From contig NZ_MBEQ01000009.1 in assembly GCF_001954135.1 (NCBI RefSeq), positions 124,001-188,000 of the forward strand: a DNA stretch of 64,000 bases, written 5' to 3'. This stretch comes from Mycobacterium sp. GA-1841. GTDB taxonomy: Bacteria > Actinomycetota > Actinomycetes > Mycobacteriales > Mycobacteriaceae. The notes below the pieces were generated by a model. That model had not been told where the DNA came from. It was given only the letters and a program-made list of their open reading frames with translations, and did not search any database. How positions within the stretch are numbered: the first letter of the stretch is position 1; each line of letters opens with the position of its first letter. Below are positions 35,036 to 43,443 of this stretch, piece by piece. A program made the translations under genes and the position numbers.

Positions 35036-35980
35036 ATGCTCACCATGCCCACATTCATGAAGGACCTGACTCATGTCGATCCTGAGAGGCGTCAGTTGGG
35101 GGAGGCGTTCGCCCACTGGCTGGACGTGGTCGCTTCTCTTGCGATTCGTTACGAGCAGGGTGCATTCGACAGCTACTACCCGCGAACCTACTGGCGTGGC
35201 CAAGCGCGGGGATGGGTCTTGTCACCCGGCATGCATCGGAGGATCGCCGAGATGTCCCAGGTGCCGTTGGATGATCAGGCGGTGGTCGACACCACCGACT
35301 ATCTCCTCGCCGGTGCCCGCGCGGTTGGTTTGTACCCGCCCACCGTGTCGACGTTGGGCGATCTTCAACTGCTGGCATACCTTCAGCACCAAGGCGCGGC
35401 GACGCCATTGCTTGATTTCTCGACCGATTTCCTGACTGCACTGGCCATGGCGTGCTTCGACGTCACGTCCGATGAGCACGACGGTTTGCTTCTCTGCTAC
35501 CGATATCGCCCCTGCAACGCCAGCTACGTCCCGGCATTCACCCACGTCACGCCAACCGTGGCGTTCAGCGGCGATGGAGGTGGCAGCGTAGCGCTCTTCC
35601 ATGCGCCGTACCTCACTGCGCGACAACGTATTCAGCGCGGCGTGTTCATCTTTTCCGAGGTTGTCACCGACAATCCCAACGCCACCGTGGCGGTGAGGAT
35701 CGGCGACCACTCTGACGCCATCGCGCGCTACTACCACGAGCACAGGTCGATGGGCCCGTCGATGCTGCGCGAACACCCGGTCGAGCCCGGCAAGTGCGCC
35801 GCAATCGTTGTACCCAGGCAACACAAGATCGCCATCCGCGGCTGGCTGACATCCCAGCATCAACTCAACGACACGTACGTGTATCCCGAGGCGCTCGCGT
35901 TGGACGTCCACCGGCAGTACATCAGTGAGAACGCCGCCACGTCACCGCTCGGCTCCAACGCCGGACGAAAACTGTTCTGA
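35036..35980 (+). CDS. FRG-domain protein of unknown function
   Basis: A 314-residue protein with the FRG domain (PF08867-type). The diagnostic features are YWRGQARG (Trp53-Arg54-Gly55) and, about 60 residues later, AYLQHQGAATPLLDFSTD followed by a helical LTALAMACF. The domain's biochemical role is unknown; it is often found in phage-linked or defence-linked proteins. No DNA-binding, membrane or toxin domain is visible. It stands alone between the BVMO operon and a convergent TetR gene, unrelated in function to its neighbours, which suggests gain by transfer. The start is the ATG at 35036; ATGs at 35045 and 35057 are alternatives. Confidence 0.8.
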   Translation: MLTMPTFMKDLTHVDPERRQLGEAFAHWLDVVASLAIRYEQGAFDSYYPRTYWRGQARGWVLSPGMHRRIAEMSQVPLDDQAVVDTTDYLLAGARAVGLYPPTVSTLGDLQLLAYLQHQGAATPLLDFSTDFLTALAMACFDVTSDEHDGLLLCYRYRPCNASYVPAFTHVTPTVAFSGDGGGSVALFHAPYLTARQRIQRGVFIFSEVVTDNPNATVAVRIGDHSDAIARYYHEHRSMGPSMLREHPVEPGKCAAIVVPRQHKIAIRGWLTSQHQLNDTYVYPEALALDVHRQYISENAATSPLGSNAGRKLF

Positions 35981-36011
35981 CGAAACGGGATCCGTCTCGG
36001 CGACGCGGTGC

Positions 36012-36743
36012 CTACTTGCGCTTCGCCCTCGCGGGCTTGTCGGCGTTGGCGTCGATCCGGGCGGCCGCATGGTCGAGGATGCATTCCAGGCCGTACTCGA
36101 AGTTCTTCTCGTCGGCCGCCCCGATGCGGTGGCCTTCGCTGGTGACCTGGGCCAGCAGCGGGGTGACCTCGGGGTCGATGACCATGGTCTCTTCGTAATC
36201 ACCCGGTGCGTTGTCGTTCGCCCGGTTTTTCTCGTACAGGCGGTGCAGCACCACCGACCCGCGCACGTGCACCGACACGGCCGAGTAGGTGTCGAAGGCG
36301 TCTTCGGCCGACAGGCCGGCCTCGACCAACCCGGAGATCGCGGTTTCCATCTCCTGTACGCCCAGTCGTGCTGCACGTGCGCTCAGAGCAGACCGAATGA
36401 GAATGAGATCACACAGGATCGGGTTGCCCATGAAGGCTTTGCGCATCGTCCTGGCGTGGTTGGCCAGCGACTCGCGCCAATCCTTGGCCTCGACGTAAGG
36501 GGTGGCGACCACGAACTCGCGGAGCGCACGGTCGGTCATCGCGTTGAGCAGATCGTCCTTCTTGCGAAAGTACCAGTAGATGCTGGTGACGCCGACGCCG
36601 AGGTGTTTGCCCAGAAGCGGCATGCTGAGGTTGTCGATCGACACCTGCTCGGCGAGTTCGAATGCGCCCTTGATGATGTCCTCGGGATTGATGGACCCGC
36701 GTTCGCGCCGTTGACGTTTCTCAGCGGTCGGTTGCTTTGCCAC
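36012..36743 (-). CDS. TetR family transcriptional regulator
   Basis: A 243-residue TetR/AcrR regulator. The helix-turn-helix includes VSIDNLSMPLLGKHLGVGVT followed by SIYWYFRKKDDLL, and the C-terminal ligand domain is about 170 residues. GTG at 36743 is favoured by GGAGGT seven bases upstream; the ATG at 36758 has no such site. It is clearly paralogous to the TetR at 60404-61087 (shared RRERGSI, VSIDNLSMP, GVTSIYWYFR and DAFDTY-like segments). It is divergent from the crotonase-SDR-aldolase operon, whose promoter contains a version of the ACTGTAA-N3-TTACAGT palindrome, a likely target. It ends with a basic tail. Confidence 0.92.
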   Translation of the reverse strand: MAKQPTAEKRQRRERGSINPEDIIKGAFELAEQVSIDNLSMPLLGKHLGVGVTSIYWYFRKKDDLLNAMTDRALREFVVATPYVEAKDWRESLANHARTMRKAFMGNPILCDLILIRSALSARAARLGVQEMETAISGLVEAGLSAEDAFDTYSAVSVHVRGSVVLHRLYEKNRANDNAPGDYEETMVIDPEVTPLLAQVTSEGHRIGAADEKNFEYGLECILDHAAARIDANADKPARAKRK

Positions 36744-36961
36744 TGCGGGCACCTCCATCGAAATCGATTCTGCTCACGCCGTCCCGTGCCGCGGGTCAAT
36801 CGCAGGTGAATTTACCGTCGGCTACCGCTTGAAGTGCGCCTATGCGCGCGTGTCGCGGGGCCTTGTCGTTGTCAACCTTACCGGTAGCCCTTCTGTTGCT
36901 GCGCATCTACGGTTGACCCGTGGCCGTCGCTCGGCAGAATGGACAGGGTTCCCGTCTCTCT

Positions 36962-36978
36962 ACTGTAATGCCTATAGT
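36962..36978. promoter_or_regulatory. ACTGTAA-N3-TTACAGT-like operator overlapping -10 of crotonase operon
   Basis: ACTGTAA-TGC-CTATAGT has the left half perfect and the right half matching at 5 of 7. The right half contains TATAGT (36973-36978), a good -10 for the gene starting at 37021. It lies between that gene and the divergent TetR. Confidence 0.6.
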
Positions 36979-37020
36979 AGGGTTTTCGGCGGTTATTGGT
37001 CCTTAAGTAAAGGGGTACTG

Positions 37021-37782
37021 GTGTCGGACGAAGTTCTCACAGAGCGGCGGGGTCGAACCCTCATCATCACGATCAATCGCCCGGAAGCGCGTAACGCGTT
37101 CAACCTGGCGGTGGTTCAGGGACTGGCCGATGCCATGGACAAACTCGACGACACCCCCGAGTTGTCGGTCGCAGTCGTCACCGGCGCGGGTGGAAACTTC
37201 TGCGCCGGCATGGACCTCAAGGCGTTTGCAGCGGGAGAGTTGCCCTACGTTCCCGGCCGGGGCGCCGGTTTCACCGAGCGTCCACCACGCAAGCCGCTGA
37301 TCGCCGCGGTTGAGGGGTTCGCGCTGGCCGGCGGTACCGAGTTGGTCCTGGCGACGGATCTCGTGGTGGCCTCCAAGGTCGCCAAGTTCGGCATCCCCGA
37401 GGTCAAGCGTGGTCTCGTCGCCGGCGGTGGTGGCCTGCTGCGGCTGCATCAGCGCATCCCGTACCAGAAGGCGATGGAGCTTGCGCTCACCGGCGACAGC
37501 TTCACCGCCGAGGAGGCCGCCGCGTGGGGTTTCGTCAACAAGCTGACCGAACCCGGTGAGGCACTTGACGGTGCGCTCGAGCTCGCCGATCGGATCACCG
37601 CCAACGGGCCGCTGGCTGTCGCGGTGACCAAGGAGATCATCGCGTCGTCCTCGGAATGGTCGTCCGACGAGATGTGGAAGAAGCAAGGAGAACTGCTCGG
37701 ACCGGTGTTCTCCTCCAACGACGCCAAGGAGGGGGCGATCGCCTTCGCCGAGAAGCGTCCCCCCAACTGGACGGGTTCCTGA
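37021..37782 (+). CDS. Enoyl-CoA hydratase/isomerase family protein (crotonase)
   Basis: A 253-residue crotonase. The oxyanion segments are NFCAGMDLKAF and GFALAGGTELVLATDL, and the tail EKRPPNWTGS is typical. GTG at 37021 (MSDEVLTERRG) follows AAAGGGG; the frame open back to 36829 crosses the promoter and is rejected. It is followed by an SDR (43 bp) and a DapA-like aldolase (8 bp). It may hydrate an enoyl-CoA whose product the aldolase-like enzyme cleaves. Confidence 0.92.
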   Translation: MSDEVLTERRGRTLIITINRPEARNAFNLAVVQGLADAMDKLDDTPELSVAVVTGAGGNFCAGMDLKAFAAGELPYVPGRGAGFTERPPRKPLIAAVEGFALAGGTELVLATDLVVASKVAKFGIPEVKRGLVAGGGGLLRLHQRIPYQKAMELALTGDSFTAEEAAAWGFVNKLTEPGEALDGALELADRITANGPLAVAVTKEIIASSSEWSSDEMWKKQGELLGPVFSSNDAKEGAIAFAEKRPPNWTGS

Positions 37783-37794
37783 CTCCGGCGGGCA

Positions 37795-37812
37795 GGAGCG
37801 AAGCGACCGGGG
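37795..37812. repeat. GGAGCGAAGCGACCGGGG intergenic repeat
   Basis: This is a short stretch in the 43-bp gap between the crotonase and SDR genes, related to 13188-13218. It may be a widespread mycobacterial intergenic sequence; its role is unknown. Confidence 0.4.
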
Positions 37813-37825
37813 AGTTGTTTGAGCC

Positions 37826-38620
37826 ATGGATCTCGGATTCGCAGGCGCGGCCACCGTCGTCGTGGGTGGTGGCCGCGGCATGGGCTTTGCGACGGCGCAG
37901 TGCCTGGCCGAGGATGGAGCGCGGATAGCGATCGTCGGGCGGTCCCGCGACGTACTCGACGCCGCAGCCGCCGAGCTCGCCAGGTTGGGCTCGCCAGACG
38001 CGGTTGCGATCGTCGCCGACACCTCGGACGGCGCACAGGTAGAGCGGGCCTTCGCCGAGGTGGGTGAGCGTTGGGGCGAGCTCAACGCCTTGATCAACAC
38101 CGTCGGTCCCGGGGCGGCGGGCAACTTCGAAGAGTTGACCGAGGATCAGTGGCAGGAGGCGTTCGACTCCGGGCTGATGGGCATGGTGCGCAGCGTGCGG
38201 GCGGCATTGCCGTTGTTGCGCAAGGCCGAATGGGCGCGCGTCGTCAACTTCTCCGCGCATTCGGTCCAGCGGCAGAGCCCGCGGTTGCCGGCTTATACCG
38301 CGGCCAAGGCTGCGCTGAACAGTGTGTCGAAGAACCTCTCGCTGTTGTTGGCCAAGGACGAGATCATGGTGAATGTGGTTTCCCCGGGCAGCATTTCGTC
38401 GGAGGCGCTGCGCGGTTGGGCCGACACGGTGGGTGTCGACGGCGATGATCCGTACGCGTTGATGGCCGCGATCGACGAGCACTTCGGTCATCCGGCTCAC
38501 CTGCCACGCGCTGGGCTTCCCGGCGAAATAGGTCCGGTGGCGGCGTTTTTGGCCTCCAAGCGCAACTCTTACATGACCGGGGCGAACGTCAACGTCGATG
38601 GTGGGTCGGACTTCATCTAG
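37826..38620 (+). CDS. SDR family oxidoreductase
   Basis: A 264-residue short-chain dehydrogenase. The cofactor loop is GGGRGMGFA, the catalytic Ser/Tyr/Lys occur in NFSAHS and YTAAK, and the C terminus is the usual MTGANVNVDGGSDFI. NTVG replaces the common NNAG. It is between the crotonase and the DapA-like gene, so it probably oxidises a hydroxyacyl intermediate of that pathway. The start at 37826 has GGGGAGTTG upstream. Confidence 0.88.
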   Translation: MDLGFAGAATVVVGGGRGMGFATAQCLAEDGARIAIVGRSRDVLDAAAAELARLGSPDAVAIVADTSDGAQVERAFAEVGERWGELNALINTVGPGAAGNFEELTEDQWQEAFDSGLMGMVRSVRAALPLLRKAEWARVVNFSAHSVQRQSPRLPAYTAAKAALNSVSKNLSLLLAKDEIMVNVVSPGSISSEALRGWADTVGVDGDDPYALMAAIDEHFGHPAHLPRAGLPGEIGPVAAFLASKRNSYMTGANVNVDGGSDFI

Positions 38621-38628
38621 GGGGTCGT

Positions 38629-39636
38629 ATGGCAACAGCAGCCGAAGCGCGGGACTGGGCTCCCTCGGCACTGCGCGGGATCGGTGACTCGCTGTACACC
38701 CCGTTCTGCGGAACCGATGGCGACGACATCGACTGGGAGGCCTACCGGTTCCTCGTGCGCTACTGTGTCGGAGACCTTGGTCACCAGATGCTCTGGTGCA
38801 CCAGCGGTTTGGCCGAGTTCTGGGCCTTGACCCTCACTGAGCGCAAACAGCTTTTGGAAGTGGCGATCGATGAAGGGCGCCGCGCCGATCCGGGCGTGGT
38901 GGTGCAGGCCTGCACCGCGGCCACCTCCGCCAAGGACTGCCTGGAGCTGACGCTGCACGCGCAACAGGCCGGCGCCGACATCGTCTACATCCAGACGCCG
39001 ATGATGGAAGCACACGGCGGCGAGGGTGTCCTCCGTTTCTTCCGCTACATCGCCGACCGCACCGACATCGCCCTGGGAATGTTCAACTCGCCGTCCTCGG
39101 GCTACGTGCTCACACCGGACGAGAGCGCCCGGATCGCCGAGGAGATCCCGGCGGTGTGCGCGACGAAGGAAGGCGCGTTCCGGCCGGCGGCAAGCCGCCG
39201 ATTGCATGAACTGGCGCCTTACCTGGCGATCTGGGAGTGCGACACCACGGTGTACCGGGCCGGCTGGCTGCGTGAGGGCATCGTCTGCTCCGCGCAGCTG
39301 GGTACGGCGGGATATCTGTATGAGACCCCGCACCGCCGCATCTTCACCGAGTACTGGGATCTGGTGTACGCGGATCGGCTGATCGAGGCGATGGACTTCG
39401 GGCGGGAGTCAGGACTGGACCAATTCAGTCTGGACATGGGCTCCTGGTTCACCTGTTACCCCGGCCGGGCCGACTATTTCACCCATTGGACCGACGCGTT
39501 CAAACATGCGGCCTCGGTGCTCGGATTGCCTATCGGTGCCTATCCACATTCCCGTCCACCTCAGACATGGTTGCCGGATGTTGCCAAGGCGCAAATCGAG
39601 ACCGCTTATCGCAAGCTCGGTTTGATCGACGCCTGA
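38629..39636 (+). CDS. DapA/NAL-family aldolase-like protein
   Basis: A 335-residue class I aldolase-fold protein of the dihydrodipicolinate synthase/N-acetylneuraminate lyase family. Lys180 in CATKEGAF is the likely Schiff-base residue. The usual YNxP motif, which supplies a catalytic Tyr, reads FNSP (Phe152) here. This change, and a C-terminal region of about 100 residues beyond the usual barrel, make true DapA activity unlikely. In a CoA-ester operon it may be a retro-aldolase or hydratase-aldolase of an aromatic or branched intermediate. It lies 8 bp after the SDR and is the last gene before a new promoter region. Confidence 0.8.
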   Translation: MATAAEARDWAPSALRGIGDSLYTPFCGTDGDDIDWEAYRFLVRYCVGDLGHQMLWCTSGLAEFWALTLTERKQLLEVAIDEGRRADPGVVVQACTAATSAKDCLELTLHAQQAGADIVYIQTPMMEAHGGEGVLRFFRYIADRTDIALGMFNSPSSGYVLTPDESARIAEEIPAVCATKEGAFRPAASRRLHELAPYLAIWECDTTVYRAGWLREGIVCSAQLGTAGYLYETPHRRIFTEYWDLVYADRLIEAMDFGRESGLDQFSLDMGSWFTCYPGRADYFTHWTDAFKHAASVLGLPIGAYPHSRPPQTWLPDVAKAQIETAYRKLGLIDA

Positions 39637-39686
39637 CCGTCCTTTGCGCAGGTCGCGACACTAACGCCAGACTTGCGGAATGCACT

Positions 39687-39703
39687 ACCGATAGGTATAC
39701 AGT
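39687..39703. promoter_or_regulatory. Degenerate ACTGTAA-N3-TTACAGT-like site
   Basis: ACCGATA-GGT-ATACAGT matches the shared palindrome at 10 of 14 arm positions, with the right half at 6 of 7. TACAGT (39698-39703) could be a -10. It lies in the 111-bp gap before the second crotonase operon. The match is weak and may be chance. Confidence 0.3.
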
Positions 39704-39747
39704 ATGTATGTCTGAACGGCTGGTGTGGCACTGGGAGGTATCGGCGC

Positions 39748-40569
39748 GTGACGGTCGCTGACAGTGTGGGAACCGAGGCGGTTCTCTACGAAACGACGGA
39801 CGCGGGCGTCGCTGTCATTACGTTGAATCGCCCGGACCGGCTGAACTCCTGGGGAGCGGACATTTCCGCCGGCGTCTATGCGGGTTTCGACCGCGCCGAA
39901 GCCGATCCGGATGTTCGGGCGATCGTGCTGACGGGCAATGGCCGCGGATTCTGCGCCGGCGCCTACATGGGGGCCATGCAGGATCTGGGTGCCAGCATCA
40001 ACGAAGACACCGACGTGAGCAAGATCGTCGGTGAGCGCCATCCGCATTTCCTCACCGAATTGCGTAAGCCCGTCATTGCCGCGATCAACGGGGCGTGCGT
40101 CGGTATCGGCCTGACCCACGCGCTGATGTGCGACGTCCGGTTTGCCGCGGCCGGAGCCAAATTCGCCACCGCTTTCCCGCGTCGGGGACTGATCGGCGAA
40201 TACGGCATCACCTGGATCCTGCCGCGGCTGGCCGGCTGGGGCGTCTCGGCGGACCTGCTGTTGAGTGGCCGCACCTTCTTCGCCGAGGAGGCCGTTGCGC
40301 TCGGATTGGTCAAAGAGGTTGTCGCCCCTGAGGATCTGCTGGCCCGTGCCTTGGAGTACGCCGAGGATCTGGCCCGCAACTGCTCTCCGGCGTCGATGGC
40401 GGTGATCAAAGGCCAGCTCTACGGCGATGCCCTAGACGACGTGCGTGAGGTCAGCGGTCGAGCGGAAACCCTCATGCACGAATCGATGGTGCGTCCCGAC
40501 CTCGTCGAGGGCATCACCGCATTCTTCGAGAAACGGCCCCCGAACTTCCCGCCCTTGAAAGAAGGTTGA
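39748..40569 (+). CDS. Enoyl-CoA hydratase/isomerase family protein (crotonase)
   Basis: A 273-residue crotonase. The first oxyanion segment is GFCAGAYMGAM, the second GACVGIGLTHALMCDV. It ends with EKRPPNFPPLKEG. The GTG at 39748 is supported by GGAGGT at 39734-39739; the frame open back to 39673 is promoter sequence. It heads a plus-strand operon with two amidohydrolases, an acyl-CoA ligase and two acyl-CoA dehydrogenases, all within 8 bp or overlapping. Confidence 0.91.
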   Translation: MTVADSVGTEAVLYETTDAGVAVITLNRPDRLNSWGADISAGVYAGFDRAEADPDVRAIVLTGNGRGFCAGAYMGAMQDLGASINEDTDVSKIVGERHPHFLTELRKPVIAAINGACVGIGLTHALMCDVRFAAAGAKFATAFPRRGLIGEYGITWILPRLAGWGVSADLLLSGRTFFAEEAVALGLVKEVVAPEDLLARALEYAEDLARNCSPASMAVIKGQLYGDALDDVREVSGRAETLMHESMVRPDLVEGITAFFEKRPPNFPPLKEG

Positions 40570-40573
40570 TGAC

Positions 40574-41824
40574 ATGACCGAAGCTCCCGAACGACTTCCG
40601 TACCTGGCCGTCGACGTCGACAACCACTACTACGAACCGATCGACGCCTTCACCCGCCATCTTCCCAAAGAGTTCCGAAGCCGTGGTGTGCAGATGGTCC
40701 ATGATGGCAAACGCACGCTGGCGGTCATGGGTGGCACGGTCAACCACTTCATCCCGAATCCCACCTTCGACCCGATCATCGAACCGGGATGCCTCGATCT
40801 GCTGTTCCGTGGAGAGATCCCCGAGGGCGTCGACCCGGCCTCGTTGATGAAGGTCGACCGGCTCTCGGAACATCCCGAATATCAGAACCGTGAGGCCCGG
40901 CTGAAGGTGCTCGACCGGCAGCGTCTCGAAACGGTCTTCATGCTGCCCACTTTCGCGTGCGGCGTGGAGGAGGGGCTCAAGCACGACATCGAAGCCACCA
41001 TGGCTTCGGTGCATGCCTTCAACCTGTGGCTCGATGAGGATTGGGGCTTCGACCGGCCCGACGGGCGCTTCATTTCCGCACCGATCATTTCGCTGGCCGA
41101 TCCCGTAAAAGCGGTTGAGGAAGTCGAATTCGTGATCGGTCGCGGTGCCAAGCTGGTGTGCGTGCGGCCGGCGCCGGTTCCAGGAGAGGTGAGGCCGCGA
41201 TCCCTGGGCGACCCATCACATGACCCGGTGTGGGCTCGACTGGCCGAGGCCGGTGTCGCGGTGGTCTTCCACCTGTCCGACTCCGGATACATGGCGGTGC
41301 CGGCGCTGTGGGGCGGCAGCGGCGTATTCAAGGGCTTCGGCAAGCGTGATCCGCTGGACATGGTCCTGATGGACGATCGCGCCATCCACGACACGATCGC
41401 CTCGATGATCGTGCACCAGGTGTTCACCCGGCATCCCAAGCTCAAGGTGGCCAGTATCGAGAACGGCTCCTACTTCGTCTACCGACTGATCAAGAGGCTG
41501 AAGAAGTCGGCCAACAATGCGCCATATCACTTCAAGGAGGATCCGGTCGAGCAGCTACGCAACAACGTCTGGATCGCGCCCTACTACGAGGACGACGTAA
41601 AGCTACTGGCCGACACCATCGGGGTGGACAAGATCCTCTTCGGTTCGGACTGGCCGCACGGCGAGGGCCTGGCCGATCCGACCACCTTCACCGCCGACAT
41701 CCCGCAGTTCCCCGAGTTCAGCCTCGAAGACACCCGAAAGGTCATGCGCGACAACGCTCTCGAACTCCTCGGTGATGTGCATCGAACTGCGCCCGGAGTC
41801 GCACACCTGACGGTGCCGGTGTAG
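40574..41824 (+). CDS. Amidohydrolase family protein (ACMSD-like)
   Basis: A 416-residue TIM-barrel amidohydrolase_2 protein. The first metal motif, HxH in most members, reads VDVDNHYYEP (Asp-Asn-His), and the catalytic Asp is in LFGSDWPHGEG. It is paralogous to 53688-54920 (both have FIPNPTF and the GSDxPHxEG motif). Members of this branch recur in actinobacterial CoA-ester clusters; family reactions include decarboxylation and C-C or amide hydrolysis, so the exact reaction is open. It is 4 bp after the crotonase and 8 bp before the ligase. Confidence 0.87.
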   Translation: MTEAPERLPYLAVDVDNHYYEPIDAFTRHLPKEFRSRGVQMVHDGKRTLAVMGGTVNHFIPNPTFDPIIEPGCLDLLFRGEIPEGVDPASLMKVDRLSEHPEYQNREARLKVLDRQRLETVFMLPTFACGVEEGLKHDIEATMASVHAFNLWLDEDWGFDRPDGRFISAPIISLADPVKAVEEVEFVIGRGAKLVCVRPAPVPGEVRPRSLGDPSHDPVWARLAEAGVAVVFHLSDSGYMAVPALWGGSGVFKGFGKRDPLDMVLMDDRAIHDTIASMIVHQVFTRHPKLKVASIENGSYFVYRLIKRLKKSANNAPYHFKEDPVEQLRNNVWIAPYYEDDVKLLADTIGVDKILFGSDWPHGEGLADPTTFTADIPQFPEFSLEDTRKVMRDNALELLGDVHRTAPGVAHLTVPV

Positions 41825-41832
41825 CCCCCACG

Positions 41833-43443
41833 ATGGCCGAATGGACGATCGGCGCCGTCGTCGACGCGATTGCTGAAGCGGTGCCTGACCGGGAGATGAC
41901 GGTGTGTGGCGACCGCCGCACCACCTTTGCGCAGGGGGCCGAACAAACCCGGCGGTTGGCGAACTTCCTGGCGTCGGCCGGGTTGGGGGCGCACCGCGAG
42001 CGACGGGACCTCAACCGCTGGGAATGCGGTCAGGACGTCGTCGCCCTCGTAATGCACAACGATCTGTACCCGGAGATGGTGATCGGCTGTCTCAAGGCGC
42101 GCACGGTGCCGGTCAACGTGAATTACTACTACACAGCGGGCGAGGTGGCCGATCTGCTGGCCTACTTGAAGCCACGGGCGGTGATCTACCACCGCTCGTT
42201 GGGCGCCAAGTTCGCCGACGTGCTCCCAAAGACCACCGCCGAGGTCTTGATCTCGGTCGACGACGGTGACGGCGTCGACCTGCCAGGCGCGGTGAGGCTG
42301 GAAGACGCGCTCTTGCAAGGGAATACCGATCACAGGGTGGCCACGTCCCCCGATGACCTGCTGATGGTATGCACCGGCGGTACGACGGGCAGGCCCAAAG
42401 GCGTGATGTGGCGTCAGGGCGACATCTACGTCTCCTCGATGAACGGCGCGGATCATGAGCAGGTCGGCGAGATCCACGACAAGGTGGCCCATGCCGGGCC
42501 GCCCTGGTTCGCGGTGTCGCCGTTGATGCACGCGGCCGGGATGTGGACCGCGTTCTCGGGTCTGCTGTCGGGACAGACCGTGGTGTTACACGACACCAAG
42601 CCCCGGTTCGACCCGCGCGCGGTGCTCGAAACCGCGCAGCGGGAGAAGATCGGGCTGATGACGATGGTGGGTGACGCGTATGCCGCGCCGATCGTCGAGG
42701 AGCTGAGCCGTCGGTCCTACGACCTGTCGTCGATGTTCGCGATCGGTACCGGCGGCGCGGCTACCAACCCAAAACATCAACGCGCCCTGCTCGAACACAT
42801 CCCGCAGATCACCATCATCAACGGATTCGGTTCCTCGGAGACCGGCAACATGGGCTTCGGCCACACCCAGCGCGAAACCCCGACCGCAGAAACATTCCAG
42901 CTACGCGCCGGCGGTTTGGTGCTGGCCGACGATTACTCTCGGTTCCTCGAGCCCGGTGACAGCGCGGTCGGCTGGGTGGCCCGCAACGGTCGAATCCCGT
43001 TGGGCTACTTCAACGATGAGGCGGCGACCGGAAAGACCTTCCCCGAGGTGGCCGGTGAGCGCGTCGTGGTGTCCGGTGACCGTGCCTCGCTGGAGGCCGA
43101 CGGCAGCCTGCGCTTGCTCGGGCGGGATTCGTTGGTGGTCAACACCGGCGGGGAAAAGGTGTTTGTCGAGGAGATCGAAGAGGCCCTGCGCGCACACCCC
43201 CAGGTAGTGGATGCACTGGCGGTGGGGCGTCCGAGTGAGCGCTGGGGCGAAGAAGTTGTCGCGCTGGTGTCGACTCGCGGGGCGGTGGACGCCGACGGCC
43301 TCCGCGATCACTGTGCGACCCGGCTGGCCCGGTTCAAGCTTCCCAAGGCGGTGTTGTTCGTCGAGGAGATTCGCAGGCTCGGCAACGGCAAGGCCGATTA
43401 CCGGTGGGCCAAGGGTATTGCGACGGGAGGAATAAAGGTATGA
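41833..43443 (+). CDS. AMP-dependent acyl-CoA ligase (FadD-like)
   Basis: A 536-residue fatty-acyl-CoA-ligase-type enzyme. Motifs are VCTGGTTGRPKGVMWRQ, NGFGSSETGNMGF, the hinge GRDSLVVNTGGEKVFVEEI and the C-terminal NGKADYRWAK with the catalytic Lys. It resembles the mycobacterial FadD3/FadD19-like group (CTGGTTG...PKGVMWRQ), several of which activate steroid side-chain or ring acids. The similarity is by pattern. It overlaps the next amidohydrolase by 4 nt (ATGA). Confidence 0.92.
   Translation: MAEWTIGAVVDAIAEAVPDREMTVCGDRRTTFAQGAEQTRRLANFLASAGLGAHRERRDLNRWECGQDVVALVMHNDLYPEMVIGCLKARTVPVNVNYYYTAGEVADLLAYLKPRAVIYHRSLGAKFADVLPKTTAEVLISVDDGDGVDLPGAVRLEDALLQGNTDHRVATSPDDLLMVCTGGTTGRPKGVMWRQGDIYVSSMNGADHEQVGEIHDKVAHAGPPWFAVSPLMHAAGMWTAFSGLLSGQTVVLHDTKPRFDPRAVLETAQREKIGLMTMVGDAYAAPIVEELSRRSYDLSSMFAIGTGGAATNPKHQRALLEHIPQITIINGFGSSETGNMGFGHTQRETPTAETFQLRAGGLVLADDYSRFLEPGDSAVGWVARNGRIPLGYFNDEAATGKTFPEVAGERVVVSGDRASLEADGSLRLLGRDSLVVNTGGEKVFVEEIEEALRAHPQVVDALAVGRPSERWGEEVVALVSTRGAVDADGLRDHCATRLARFKLPKAVLFVEEIRRLGNGKADYRWAKGIATGGIKV

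Noticed and set aside
36829..37020. N-terminal extension of the crotonase at 37021
   Set aside because: It would cover the promoter and the palindrome at 36962; the GTG at 37021 has a ribosome binding site and the family N terminus.
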